DNA of 64,000 nucleotides from Pegoplata infirma (GCA_963921195.1 OY992536.1:242084023-242148022), one strand, 5' to 3'; positions 10,999 to 22,672 are shown, counted from the first letter of the stretch. Numbers and translations are program-made. The notes: generated from the letters alone by a model not told the origin.

Positions 10999-11331
10999 CA
11001 GGGATATAAAAGTTAGTACTTAAGTACATTTTCAAGTACTTTTTAACTCTTTAAAATACCATGGTACCTACGGGTCCGATTAAGTACCATTTATAAACCA
11101 GACGTTTTTATATTTTATTAAACTAAATCTTAAATAATTCCCGAAAATCTTCCGATTTGCATTTAAGAAATTATTTAATAGCTTCTAATATAGGTTTCTT
11201 TTGATTTTTAAATTAAAGAACTTTTATAATAAATTAATTTTTTTTAGTACAGTCAAATTTTAAAAAGTACTTTATGTTGTTGAGCTCCAGTACCATTTTA
11301 AAATTCCGATTTACATCCCTGGTATAACTGC
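10999..11331. mobile_element. 333-bp MITE, hAT-like ends
   Basis: Short inverted ends CAGGGATATAAA and its near complement TTTACATCCCTG enclose 333 bp with many AGTACTT/AGTACC motifs. The CAGGGATRTAAA terminus resembles hAT-type non-autonomous elements. The flanking 8-mers (GTTGCATT and GTATAACT) do not match, so the superfamily assignment is tentative. Confidence 0.55.
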
Positions 11332-11409
11332 TATACACATTTATCGTGAGAGAAAATAAAAACAATCTTCATTTAATGAGAAAGTCTAATAAATTTTCTG
11401 TTAGTTATT

Positions 11410-12454
11410 ACACCGTCCGACACACTTTTTACACATGGACCAGACCGAAAAATTCTGAAAGTAAGGCTGAAAATAAAATACACGTGTCTCCCAGTTTTTC
11501 TAGATCAATTCGTGTTTTCGCGAAAAAAAAACGCCAATAAAAAAAGTTGTATTTTTCCAAAGTAGTGTGAAATAAATCGAAAAATTTATTAAATCTACTT
11601 GTGAGCTAAATAATGTTTGAACATATCTTTAGTAAAATTTAAAGACGGTTCTTTTCGTGGAATATATTAACCCTCTATCTCCCATTTTTGGGGGTCATTT
11701 ATGTCCTCATTTCCAATGCTTTCCTAGAAAACCATTAAATCATGCATTTAAAGGGTTAAAATGTTCTACAAAAATGTTCAGCATCAAATTTCACTAGGAG
11801 TTGTCAAAGGCCAATAATTTGTGCGATGTTAGCAAAAAAGTAAAATTGTAAAGTATGTGTGTTGTAACACAATTTAATAAAATATGATACTTTACAATTT
11901 TACTTTTTTAAGCATTTTGCTAACATCTTACGAACTTTTGGCCTTTGACAATCCCAAGTGAACTTTAATGCAAAAGATTTTTGTGGAACATTTTAACCCT
12001 TTAAACGCATGATTTAATGCTTTTCTAGGTGAGTATTTGAAATAAGGACAAAAATTAACCCTAAAAATTGCAGGTAGAGGGTTAATATATTCCAAGAAAA
12101 GAACCACCATTAAATTCTACTGAACTTATCTGTTAACACTATTTTTCTCAGAAGTAAATTTTCAATATTTTTTCGATTTATTTCACACTTCTTTTGTGAA
12201 ACACAATTTAAAATTATATTTTTTTTTTGCATTTTTCGCGAAAAAACGCGAATTGATTTAAAAAACCTGAGAGATACGGGAATGTTATTTTTATACCCAC
12301 TTTCTGACTGTAGTGAATTTTTTCTATAGTTCGAATTTTTTTTTTGCATTTTTCGCGGGTATTTTACACGGGTATTTTATTTTCGGCCGTACTCTCAGAA
12401 ATTTTTAGTCCGGTTCATGTGTACAGCCAAAATTTGAAATTTGTCGGACGGTGT
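11410..12454. mobile_element. theta foldback element, copy 1 (1-kb palindrome)
   Basis: Terminal ACACCGTCCGACA at 11410 is matched by TGTCGGACGGTGT ending at 12454. The inverted similarity continues through both arms to a centre near 11870, where AAGTAAAATTGTAAAGTAT pairs with ATACTTTACAATTTTACTT. The arms are diverged, so it is not recent. A second copy with inserts lies at 56218-58030, and a related inner segment occurs at 21001-21066. The frames at 11346-11540, 11928-12110 and 12110-12349 are arm sequence, not genes. Confidence 0.8.
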
Positions 12455-12459
12455 TATAT

Positions 12460-13305
12460 TAATATTCCATAATATAGTCTGAAAATTTTCCATAAAAAGT
12501 TTCAAAATAATTTTTTATTTTTTTTTTTAGTACCAACCTTATACTTGCATTTTTAAATCAGCCTTCTAACAACTATGAATCTTTCATTATTTTCTTATTT
12601 TCTAATTCTTTTTCTTTCGTTATCTCATTTTCCTTATTATTTTTCAAGAATTTAATTAACGTTTTCTTACTCCCCCCAACTAATTCAAAATGAGAGCATC
12701 TTGAACACTAAACACAAAGTACACATATTTCAAGTATTTTAGTATACAAAGTATAGTATACAAAGTATACTACCGTAGTAAAGTAGACGGGCTTAACAAA
12801 GTAACTAATGAAGAAAATAATTTCCATGACAAAGGACCGCTAAAACAAAATGATTTGCTAAGGTTTATGGTTTTGACCAAGACAGCATTATCGCTGTTAA
12901 AATATCTGTATCATTTCAAGCGAAGGGTTGCTTTTCTACTTGTGACTGAGAAAAAAAAAAAAAAAAAAAAAAACGAAGCAATAAAAAGACTAAACTAAAC
13001 ACAAGTAAAGCACTTGCAACATAAGATGAGGTTTAACTTAGAAAATGTAGCAAAGATAAACTTATACAGTCGTCTATGGGTAACTGGAAATGAGTTCAAA
13101 AGTTATAAACGAAAATGTAAGGACACCACGAAATTTTAGTACATTCCGCATAACCTAAAAATACAAAATGCTTTGATTCGGCTGCTGGTTGACATATTTA
13201 AACATGGCGAATGGTATTTAAGCAAGAACAAACATATTAAAAAAAAAAATATCGCAATTTTTTTTTCACAAAAATTTTTTTTTTCGTGAAAACTTTTGTC
13301 CTTTT
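12460..13305. other. AT-rich intronic DNA without recognised features
   Basis: Holds a poly(A) run at 12951-12973 and otherwise nothing I can name. Confidence 0.45.
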
Positions 13306-13307
13306 TT

Positions 13308-14938
13308 TTATACCCTCCACTCTAGTGATAGAGGGTATATATAAGTTTGTCATTCCGGTATCACATCGAAATATTGGTCTAGGAACCCATAAAGTATATA
13401 TATTCATGATCCTCGATCGATTTTAAGTCAATCTAGCGATGTCCGTCCGTCCGTCCGTCTGTCTGTCTGTCTGTAGAAAACACGCTAACTTTTGAAAGAC
13501 TTAACAGAGGCTACTGAAGTTTGGCATATATGTTGGTCATTTACCTGGTCAGGTTGGTATTGCAATCCGGCCAAATCGGCCCTGTGGTTCAAAAGTTATG
13601 AGCAAAAGAGTAAAATTCTGCAAGGGTGTTTCGCGAATTTACGAGATAAAAAACACGATTACTTTCGAAAGACAATAATGAGACTGCTGAAGCTTGACAT
13701 ATATCTTTGCCGTTCCCTAGGTCTGTTTGGTGTTAAATTTCAGCTCAATCGGTCCAGTGGTTCAAAAGTTAAAAGCAAAACCCTGAATTTCAGATTAGTT
13801 TCATCTTAAATGCCACGTGTTTAAACAAGTTTAAAAAGCATTGGTGGAAACTTAGCAATGCTTTTCAAACCTGTTTAGTTTTAAAGCAATGATTTTTAAA
13901 CTTGTTTAGTTTTGAAAACATTGGTAACTTAAAAATTACACTCGAAAACAATTTTACACTCAAAAAAATTTTACACTCAAAAAAAAATTTACACTAAAAA
14001 AAAAAATTAGTTTTTTTTTTACAAAAATTACAATATTTTGTGTACATACTTACGTGTATTCACTCAGAAATATTTTTTCAGTAAAAACAAGTAAAAAAGT
14101 TAAATTCGGCCTTGCCGAATGTAGTGATACCTTCCATAATTTCAAAAAGATTATTGCAAAAAACTTTTTTTAAAAGGAAATTACTTTTGAAAAAAAAAAA
14201 ATTTTTGGAAAAAAAAATTTCCGCGAAAAAAAAATTTCCGCGAAAAAAAAATTTTTTAAAGAAAAAAATCCGCGATTTTTTTATTTTTTTGTCAAAAAAT
14301 ATGTTCGCACTTGTTAAAATACCATTTTGTGTTCAATTATGTTAACATATGTCAACCAGCAGCTGAATTAAAGCATTTTGTATTTTTAGGTTATGTTGAA
14401 TGTACTAAAATTTTTGAGGTGTCCTTACATTTTCGTTCATAACTTTTGAACCGCTGAACCGATAACGCTCAAATGCAATACAAAACTTCTCGGGAGAACT
14501 TCCAATAAATTTGTTAAGTTTCAGTCATATCCGTGTAGTATTTTGGTCGTGCTCACCATTTCCACAGACAGACGGACAGACGGACATCGCTAGAATGTCT
14601 TAAAATCGATCGGGGATTATGAATATATATACTTTATGGGGTCCCAGACCGATGTTTCGATGAGTTACAAACGGAATGACAAACTTATATACCCTCTATC
14701 ACTAAGTGGAGGGTATAAAAATATTACACCCTAAAAAATTTTACACTCAAAAAAAAATTTGTATTTTTTTTTTTTTTTGTTAATGACAAAAAAAGAGTTT
14801 TTTACTCAAAATAAAATATTTCTAATCAAAATTGTTAATTTTTTCACGTTAAAAAATGTACTATCCTTTAAAAAATGCATTGTGGAGGGTATTCATAGAT
14901 TCGGCAAAGTCGAATTAAACTTTTCTACTTGATTTTTT
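13308..14938 (-). mobile_element. alpha GTCY element split by a beta element
   Basis: The 3' hairpin end ATACCCTCCACTCTAGTGAT lies at 13310, the GTCCGTCCGTCCGTCTGTCT run at 13441-13472, and the 5' end at 14938 (CTTTTCTACTTG on plus). A beta element (14083-14718) in opposite orientation interrupts it. After the insert the alpha sequence resumes at ACACTCAAAAAA. A further stray GTCY-type 5' end (ATTCGGCAAGGCTGTACTTC) lies at 14983-15010. Confidence 0.78.
14083..14718 (+). mobile_element. beta GTCY element, complete, nested in alpha
   Basis: Begins AACAAGTAAAAAAGTTAAAT followed by the palindromic TCGGCCTTGCCGA, has the GACAGACGGACAGACGG run at 14567-14583, the TA-rich GAATATATATACTTTATGGG, and ends in the hairpin TATACCCTCTATCACTAAGT...GGAGGGTATAAAAAT. 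Other members: 19890-20503, 35543-36126 and a truncated copy at 36697-37008. The frame at 14112-14345 is element sequence. Confidence 0.82.
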
Positions 14939-15010
14939 TTTTTTTGCAAATAATCTTTTTTACATTTTTTACATTCGGCAAGGCTGTACTTCACTTTTTT
15001 ACTTGTTTTT

Positions 15011-15985
15011 TTCACATTTTATTGGAATTTCCAACATTTGCCAACAATAAATATATCACTCTTACTGTTTTTAGTTATTCTAGACGTTGCAATTATTGCT
15101 AGCTGACTGTTTTGACAAAAAAAAGGTTGCCAATATCAAGTTAGATGTCGGTCGTTTTAAGCTTAAGGGCCACTATAGAAAAAAAAGTAAATTTTGTGTT
15201 ACTTGACATTTTTATGCAAATTAAAAACACATTTACTATAACAACAAGAAAAAAACAACACAGTATATAAGATAAGAAAATATTTAAAAAAAAGACCAAA
15301 AATAAAATACATATTCAAAATTCTTTTTAATGAGTAAAAAATTTTATAAGATGACCTTTTAACTTTTGATTTTATTAAACTTAAAAAGTAATCTATGTTT
15401 GCTTGTGATACATTTTTTTTTTTTTTTGTAGTTGTTGCCTTTTTTGTGGCCACTTAAATAATGATATTAAATGATTAACTAAAAGTTAAAAGACCTTTTG
15501 GAAAAAATAAAAAAAAAAAACACATTAAGGACGAGGAAAGTTTAATAAAATTACTGTTAAAGTAAAGCATAAATTAGATGTAATTGCTATATTTTTTCTA
15601 TTTTGCTTTGATAAAATTAAATTTTAATCATAACGATATTTAAGATTAGTTCATAATTGGTTATGCTTAATTATATTTAAATTATTTTGAGGAAACTTAA
15701 TAACATTAGTTTACAATATACAAAAAAAAAATTCCGCACAAAACGAGACTAGGTTTTTTTATGTATTATAGATCACTAAACTAAAAAAAATTTCAAAAAT
15801 TCTTTTATGGATTTAGTAATTAAAAAAAAAAATTGTGTTTTCGAAGTTTTTTTTTAGTTTTCTCCTTATATCATGCGTTGCATATATCCGATCTACTCGC
15901 AATAAGATCTACCCTATTAAAGAGAATCATATTTGAAACAAATCCAACCATTGTTTTCCAATCTGCTTGTTAGATTATGTGAAAT
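15011..15985. other. AT-rich intronic DNA without recognised features
   Basis: No feature with a second copy or coding signal was found in this stretch. Confidence 0.45.
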
Positions 15986-16838
15986 TAACATACATATGAG
16001 CAAATCCATGAGAAATTTAACTGACGGATCATCGTTTAGGTTTATTTGAGGTTATTTGATAAAACTTCGTACATGATTAAAAACCATATTTTTTTTTTTT
16101 TGATTGATATTTTGAAAGATATGGGCGTTTCAAAAAGCGCTGTTTTGACAATATTGACTTTTGGACAGTTTCTTAACATTTTTATTCTCGGAAACCGTAA
16201 GTCGTACGATAAAAATAATAAAAACAATATTGTATATAAAATTATGAAGATTAAAAATTTAGAAACAAAAATATTTTGTTTTATTTTTGAAAATTTTCAA
16301 TAAAAAATGTTGAAAACCATATTTGAATATTCTTTTTCCTGGGATTTCCAAAATCAAAATTTTTTATTGAAGTTTGGAATGTCCTTTTAACGCTGTTAAA
16401 ATTTCAGACAGGTCGTTTTTGGTATTGTTGAGCAATTAATTTTTAAAGTTTGTTATATCGCTAAGTAATTGATTTTTTTTCAAAATTTTGGCAAAAAATC
16501 AAAAATTTAGATTTATCACCAACTTTAAAAATTTATTGCTCGAAAACGCAAAAAACACCTACCTGAAACTTTAACAGCGTTAAAAGAACATTCAAAAATT
16601 TAACAAAAAATTTTGGTTTTGGAAATCCATGGTGCCCTTGATAGGATAAATGGATATTCCAATATTGTTTTAAAATATTTTCGAAGTTTTTTTTTTTTTT
16701 GTTTCTAAATTTAAAATCTCCATAATTTTATTTATATTATATTGCCACAGAAAGTTTTTTCGTACAACTAACGGTTTCCGAGTAAAAAAAGTAAAAAAAA
16801 ACTGTCTAGTGCCAACTATTTGATTTTTTGAAGAAAAT

Positions 16839-18130
16839 GCCCAAAACATTAAATCATGATAATGTTTTGCGGAAGATTTGGGTGTACTTGCAAAAGCAAA
16901 GTTTTTTTTTAGAAAAAATAATGTTATATTACTTTGCTATTCCATTCAAAACGAATTGAAATATCAGCTGAGGTCCCCATTGAAACCCAAAAGAGCTGTG
17001 CAGTTCGTACGTGAGTGCAAAAAAGTGTTTTTACATTTTGGAGAGTATTAAAGATTCGGCACCAAAGAATATATAACTCTCACTTGTTTTATGTACATTT
17101 GATAAACAAATGAAAAGTTTTTATGCGAAAAGCTTAGACTTGGTAAAAAAGTAGTTTTGGTAAACAAAAATTATTTTTTTTCACGAAACACAAAATTATT
17201 ATAAAAAAAATTTAATGAACCAAAAATTTGAAAGTTTTTGATGATTTTTTTTTTAAAAAAGAAAAATTTTTTGATGTAAAAAAAATTGATGAAAAAAAAT
17301 ATGAAAAAAAAAATTTTTGGTGAGAAAAAAATTGATAGTAAAATTTTTGATAGAAAAAATTTGATGAAAAAAAATTTATGAAAAAAATTTTGGATGAAAA
17401 AAAAACATTTGATAAAAAAAAATAATTTCCCGAGTAAAAAAGTTCCTATATAGTTGTATATAATTTTATAAACATCATATATGATTAAATAGAATTATAT
17501 AGAATTTGATGCGAAAAATGAGTCGATAAAACTATATAAAATTTGATCAATGTTTCATATATTTTGATAAATTTTTTATGTAATTTTTTTATTTAGTTTT
17601 ATCGACTCATTTTTCGCATCAAATTCTATATAATTCTATTTAATCATATATGATGTTTATAAAATTATATACAACTATATAGGAACTTTTTTACTCGGGT
17701 TATTAAAAAAAAAAAATTGATGAAAAAAAAAAAATTAATGAAAAAATAAAAATGTTGATAAAAAAAAAATTGATGAAAAAAAAAAAATTATGAAAAAAAA
17801 AATTGATGAAAAAAAAGTTTGATAAAAAAAAAATTAATTGGAAAAAAAATTTTAATGAAAAAAAAAATTATGAAAAAAAAAATGATAAAAAAAAAAATAT
17901 GAAAAAAAAACATTTGATGAAAAAAAAAATTTTTTTGTTGAAAACTAATTTTGGTACTTTTTATTCACCAGCTGGTGAAAAACAGTTTATTCACCACGAG
18001 GTGAATTACTATCCAAGCTACAAACCCAAGTTATTAAAATTTTTGGTTTTAAGAAAATGAAATGTTTTCTTTTTCGTAGCGTGGTGAGGTGGCGTCCTGC
18101 CACTTTTTTAAAATTTGACACCAACCTAAA
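16839..18130 (+). repeat. R1 repeat, copy B
   Basis: Same order as copy A: TGCCCAAAACATTAAATCAT at the start, then the purine tract of GATGAAAAA units (17160-17940, interrupted by a 271-bp MITE), then CACCAGCTGGTGAAAAACAG, CACCACGAGGTGAATTACTA and GTGAGGTGGCGTCCTGCCAC. It sits inside the 16-18.6 kb inverted-repeat complex. Confidence 0.8.
17429..17699. mobile_element. 271-bp hairpin MITE
   Basis: Begins CCCGAGTAAAAAAGTTCCTA and ends with its exact complement ...TTTTTTACTCGGG. Arms of about 110 bp are near-perfect inverted copies around a spacer of about 50 bp, so a transcript would form a long hairpin. It interrupts the purine tract of R1 copy B. The target duplication is unclear because the flanks are A-rich. 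Its termini resemble those of the 52985-53223 MITE (CCCGTGTAAAAAT...). Confidence 0.9.
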
Positions 18131-18590
18131 AACATTATCAAATTTTAAAAATTTATTGCTCAACAATACGAAAAAACGCCTCTCTGAAATTTCAACAGCG
18201 TTAAAGGGCATTTCAAACTTTAGAACAAAATTTTGCTTTTGGAAATCCAAGGTGTCCTTCCCCGGAAAAAGGGCATTCAAATATTGTTTTCAAAATTTTT
18301 TGTTGAAATAATAAAAAAAATTTTAAGAAAAATTTTAAATCTCCATAATTTTATTTACAATATTGTTTTTATAAGTTTTTTCGTACGACTTACGGTTTCC
18401 GAGTACAAAAAGGTTAAACAACTGTCAAATATTGTCAAAAAAGCACTTTTTAAACGCCCATATCTTCCAAAATATTGATTAAAAAAAATATGGTTTTTAA
18501 TCATTTACGAAGCTTTATTAAATACCCAAAAATAAACAAAATTGGTGATCCGTCAGTTCAATTTCCCATGGATTTGCTCATATAACAAAA

Positions 18591-19010
18591 ATTTATTTTT
18601 TGAGTAATAAAATCAAAAATTTGAACGATCGGAAAAAATAGAAATCGTAACAAATAAATTTTTTGTATAATTTATCTTATAAGCCTGAACCTTAGCAAAA
18701 ATAACAACGTCAGTTTAATGAAAATCTATGGGTTATCACCAATGTTATGACACAAAAAACACTAAGGTATTTAACCAAGTCGTTTTTGTTGTTTTTAAAA
18801 TACAAACAAAAAATTAAAAAAATACAAGTGCATTTTTATGCGCAGTTTCATAAAATCCTTAATAATTTTGGTGTTTGCCCATAGATTTTTATGAAACCCA
18901 CTTTGTTATCTTTGTAAGCTTCAGGCATTTAAGATAATAAAAAAACTTTATAATTAATATTTAAAAAAAAAAAAAAAATAAAAAATAAAAATAAAAAATC
19001 CTACTCTGAA
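18591..19010. other. AT-rich DNA without recognised features
   Basis: No repeat partner within the window and no coding signal recognised. Confidence 0.4.
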
Positions 19011-19011
19011 T

Positions 19012-19290
19012 TTTGGATATGTTATACAAAACAGTATTGTTTGTCGAAGATGTCTTTTTTTAAAATAAAAATGTTTTTAAATTTTTACAACATTTCTGCA
19101 AAAACACCGTAAGCTTTTGAAAATATTTCCTAAAAGAAGATGTGTTTGTCTGACTTTTGCTTAAAAAAACCTAACTTTAACCCGCGATACTTTGAAAACT
19201 ACACAGAATTTTGAAAATCCAAATACGCAACCTATCTCATATAAATGTGGATGTCTATGAGCCAAATTTTCAGTGACGTGCAAATGCATG
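19012..19290 (+). repeat. tau dispersed repeat, copy 1
   Basis: Contains TATACAAAACAGTATTGTTT, TCGAAGATGTC, CACCGTAAGCTTTTGAAAA and ACTGAAAATTTGGCTCATAG (the last on the minus strand). The same blocks occur in reverse at 52874-53945, there split by two MITEs. Function is unknown. Confidence 0.65.
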
Positions 19291-19885
19291 TTTCCGAACA
19301 GTGCGGCGATTTTTTTTTTGGAATTGCCCAGCAATCAAACTTACAAGAAATTCTCGAAATTTTACAAGACTTTTAACTACATTTTTTTTAGTGTATATCA
19401 CTTTTTCTCATTACAATGGGAAATAAAAAATCCTAATAAAATAAACAAATTTCATAGCCTTAGGGTGAGTCTACATTTTATGAATAATTTGTAGTATATT
19501 AACAAACAATATTCATAAGTATTTTAATAATGTTGAATATTAAATTTCATTTAAATTAAATTCTTATCATAAAGTTACAAAAGCAAGTAGATGATGATGT
19601 TTTTTTTAGATAAAAAAAATCATAACAAAATCATATTAATGGCAAAATAATTAATAAAATAAATGAAATTGTACTTAAATCTAATCTTGGTAATAATATT
19701 AATTTAATATATGAAACCGACATTATGTGTAATTATATTTAATGAATTTAAATAGTATTAACCATACGAAAATTAAATAAAAAAAAAACAACAACAAAAT
19801 AACAACACTAATACTAATGCACAATGACAAATCTAATTTTCAAAAAAAAAAAGGAAAGAGACGACAAAAGAAATGACAAAATGAT
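19291..19885. other. AT-rich DNA without recognised features
   Basis: Nothing recognised beyond short A/T runs. Confidence 0.4.
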
Positions 19886-19889
19886 ATAA

Positions 19890-20503
19890 AAACAAGTGAA
19901 AAAAGTTAAATTCGACCTTGTCGAATGTATTAATACCTTACACAATGGAACTGAGATTATTAAAAAAAAAAATTATTAAAAAAAGTCAATAATTTTTAAA
20001 AAAAAATTTTGTTTTGAAAAAAAAAAAAGGTTTTGAAAAAAAAAATCTGCAAAAAAAACCTTGAAAAAAAATTTTTAGTGAAAAAAATGCTTGGTTATTT
20101 AATTTTTTTTGTAAAAAATATGTTGATACTTGTTTAAATACCATTCGAATGTTTAATTTTGTTCATATATGTCACCCAGCAGCCCAAATATAGCATTTTG
20201 TATTTTTAGGTTATGTTGAATGTACCAATATTTTCGAGTTGTTCTTACATTTTCGTACATAACTTTTAAACCGCTTAACAGATATCGCTCAAGTCCAATA
20301 CCAAACCTTTCGAGGAAATATCAAATAAATCTCTTAAGTTTCAGTTATATCAGAGTAGTATTTGTACCATAATCGCCATTTTAATAGACAGAAGGACAGA
20401 CAGACGGAAATCGCTAGAATGTCTTATAATCGATATTATCGAGTTACATACGGAATGACAATCTTATATGCCATCTACCTCTAACAATAAGTGGAGGGTA
20501 TAA
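19890..20503 (+). mobile_element. beta GTCY element, diverged
   Basis: Starts AACAAGTGAAAAAAGTTAAA with the TCGACCTTGTCGA palindrome, keeps the GACAGAAGGACAGACAGACGG run (about 20385-20406) and ends AATAAGTGGAGGGTATAAAA. It is more diverged than the beta copy at 14.1 kb. A stretch of about 200 bp of A-rich low complexity follows the 5' end. Confidence 0.75.
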
Positions 20504-20900
20504 AAATTATATGTAATATAAATGAAATGAAATAATGTCAGAGACCAGCTAAGAACCAACTAACGTTCTAACCAAAAGACAGGCATATTATTAAGGATAA
20601 GTAAATATAGAAAAAAATAAAACAATTATTTTGCTGTAGTATATATAAATTTAAGAGCGTGTGTGTGGCTTGGTTATTCTAAATGTGTTGGTTTGTATGT
20701 TTTGTATAGTTGTCACACATTTAAGGAGCAACAAACACAACCATATATTTTATACGCACTAACAGCTTTAACATCTCGAAATGTATTCATATGCCACTTT
20801 TGTATGCGTATAAGTGTATGTGTGTGTGCATGAACTTAAATCTATTGTACTTTGTAGTATTTTAACTTTATCAAATGCCAACTTTATCCACACTTAACTA

Positions 20901-21499
20901 CACTGTGCAACAGATTTGGGTAACCGAGTGTTAATTGAATGGGAACCAAAAAAAGCATACCATTAGTAGAACAAAACTCCTGAAGAATTTCGAAAACTGA
21001 GGGTTAAAATGATCTACACAAATTGTTTGCATCGAACTTCACTGGGGGTTTTTAAAGACTAAAAGTTCGTGTGATACACTCAAAAAAATTTCGTAAAATG
21101 ACAAGAAGTAATTGTTATTATTAGATTTTGTTACCTCCTACTTTAGGAGAATTCCTAGCAAAAACTACTAGTTTTTTAGTAATTTTACAAGCTTTTTACC
21201 AATCAAAATGTAAATTTACAATTTTTTCATTCCAAAAAACTTACGATCTAATCTTTGAATTACAAGTAGAATCTTTGAATTACAATTGGTCTTTTATAAA
21301 TTACATCTGTAAATGGTGTAGAAGAATACAAATCTGCCCGTACACTTTTGAAAATCGAAAAGAAAAGTTATAGAAAAAAATACACTCTAGTAGGTCATTC
21401 AATATTCAAAATAAATTCGAGTTAAGTTTTCAAAACTCTTTAGGGGTTTTATTTTGTTTTTTTGGCCCCTTCCGAAATACAAAATCGTGTTGCACAGTG
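20901..21499. mobile_element. pi inverted-repeat element with nested MITE
   Basis: Ends CACTGTGCAAC at 20901 and GTTGCACAGTG ending 21499. Positions 21001-21066 resemble the theta arm at 11756-11826. A further end of this family (GTTGCACAGTG) occurs alone at 32869-32879. It is split by the 21075-21388 MITE. Confidence 0.65.
21075..21388. mobile_element. ACACTCAAAAA-type MITE carrying a foldback-element end
   Basis: Left end ACACTCAAAAAAATTT and right end AAAAAAATACACTC form short inverted repeats. The interior (CCTACTTTAGGAGAATTCCT, TTACAAGCTTTTTACCAAT) is repeated in reverse at 53281-53755. The stretch 21243-21318 ends AATTACATCTGTAAATGGTG followed by TA, exactly the right terminus of the foldback elements at 38.4-42.4 kb, so a decayed foldback copy lies within. 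Confidence 0.65.
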
Positions 21500-22068
21500 C
21501 AATTAACACATATGTTCTATATGTGTGTGTTTTTACATACTCATTCATACAAACGTTCAGATTAGTAGTAGTCTCAAAAACCAAAAAATATAAAAAATCT
21601 CAACTATAGTAAATTAGACTTTAACGCCATGACACACATTGAAATACTAACAATGGTTGACACACATTTTTCGTTTTCTTATTTTCCCTACTAAATACAA
21701 TGACATCTATGTGATTTTTCTAATACTAATACCAACAACAATCAGTAATGACAAGTGCATACACATTAGGGTGGCAGCGAAATTTTTTTAAATTCCAAAA
21801 TGAACTTTAAAAAAAATTAATTAAGGCTGGTTGAGTGCTTACTCTAAAAATTTTCCAAAAAGTCCATTTTGGAATTGAGAAAACTTATCTGATCGAAATC
21901 AGAGCTCACTAACATTTAAAAATAAAAGAAATAACATTTTTTTTATTTGTTGATTTTTCTGTTAGTACAGATCGAGCACGGGCTCTAATTCTATTTGTTA
22001 TAAGGGTTTGAGTTGGAAAATGTAGAAGAAAAATTTTAATTTCTAAAAGCTATAGACATTTCTGGTAT

Positions 22069-22117
22069 TCCTATACCGGTTTCGGACAGTTCCAGTTAAC
22101 TGCCTTCATCAGTAGGA
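22069..22117 (-). ncRNA. Hammerhead-ribozyme-like motif, copy 1
   Basis: On the minus strand: helix I TCCTA (22117-22113) pairs with TAGGA (22073-22069). The core CTGATGA is at 22112-22106. Helix II has seven pairs, GGCAGTT with AACTGTC (one G-U). The core GAA is at 22083-22081. Helix III is the self-complementary ACCGGT (22080-22075), followed by A at 22074 in the cleavage-site position, so U16.1-A17 fits the NUH rule. Very short helix III is known for hammerheads of Penelope-like elements and retrozymes, which may work as dimers. Activity is inferred, not shown. Confidence 0.6.
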
Positions 22118-22184
22118 TTTAAATGCCAGTTTGTCTTTGTTAATGGTAATTGCTTTTCAATGCCCAGTCCAGAATCGAACCACG

Positions 22185-22292
22185 AATATTTTTATACCAT
22201 TAACAATACTGGTGGGATGGCACTCTAGACATCACCGCCAAAGCATTGATTAAATATGTGTTGGATAAATATTCGTTTTTTTCCTATTCATT
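22185..22292 (-). repeat. tRNA-like segment next to the hammerhead motif
   Basis: On minus it opens CTTTGGCGGTGATGTCTAGA and ends at a box B-like TGGTTCGATTCTGG. The opening resembles the iota tRNA-like core (CTTTGGCACGATGGGTAGAG). No cloverleaf with an anticodon stem is apparent. It looks like a tRNA-derived promoter remnant inserted in delta copy 1. Confidence 0.45.
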
Positions 22293-22672
22293 ACTGCTTG
22301 CATTACATATTAATAGTTTTCTACAGAGAGATTCACAATTATAACAACAACAGTTCAGCCGCTAGTAATTTCAACTTCACCACATCCATTTATTCAACTC
22401 TTGTCTCTTAATAGTTTTTGCAATCGTGTTGCCACATGGTCTAGATTTTTCAGACACATGCAGGGGATTGCATTTTTCTGGGAGGCATGCCTAATGGCGA
22501 CATTTCTGTTTGTTTTTTGTTTGTGTGAATTTTTTTTTTACCTTGTGAACTTTGACCTCAAAGGCTCACGGGTTAAAATTATCCGATTTGGCTTAAATTT
22601 GGCCTACATCAGTTTTAGATCATGTTGCGCAATACTTCACCAGAGGATATTTAATTTCAAAAAAAAAAATAT

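Larger units (their letters stand above)
15990..18590. repeat. Inverted-repeat complex with duplicated right arm, interrupted by R1
   Basis: The left arm (15990-16480) starts ATGAGCAAATCCATGAGAAA. Its reverse complement appears twice to the right: a partial arm at 16490-16830 and a full-length arm at 18135-18590, ending TCCCATGGATTTGCTCAT. R1 copy B lies between the two right arms. Matching internal landmarks include GGAAACCGTAAGTCGTACGA against TCGTACGACTTACGGTTTCC. This could be a foldback transposon whose arm was duplicated when R1 inserted, or two elements side by side. Frames inside it (16042-16303, 17987-18478) are arm translations. Confidence 0.75.
21930..22520 (-). repeat. delta repeat, copy 1, with hammerhead-like motif
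   Basis: Read on minus, blocks run in this order: GTCGCCATTAGGCATGCCTC (22500), GAGACAAGAGTTGA (22405), a tRNA-like segment (22190-22290) present only in this copy, the hammerhead-like motif (22069-22117), a segment with TTTTCTTCTACATTTTCCAA, then AGAGCCCGTGCTCGATCTGT (about 21970). In copy 2 (57424-57880) the AGAGCCCGTGCTCGATCTGT block comes first instead of last, so the two copies are circular permutations of a unit of roughly 450 bp. Confidence 0.7.

Noticed and set aside
10999..11331. Firm hAT assignment
   Set aside because: The ends look right, but the flanking 8-mers do not match, so it is kept as a tentative MITE only.
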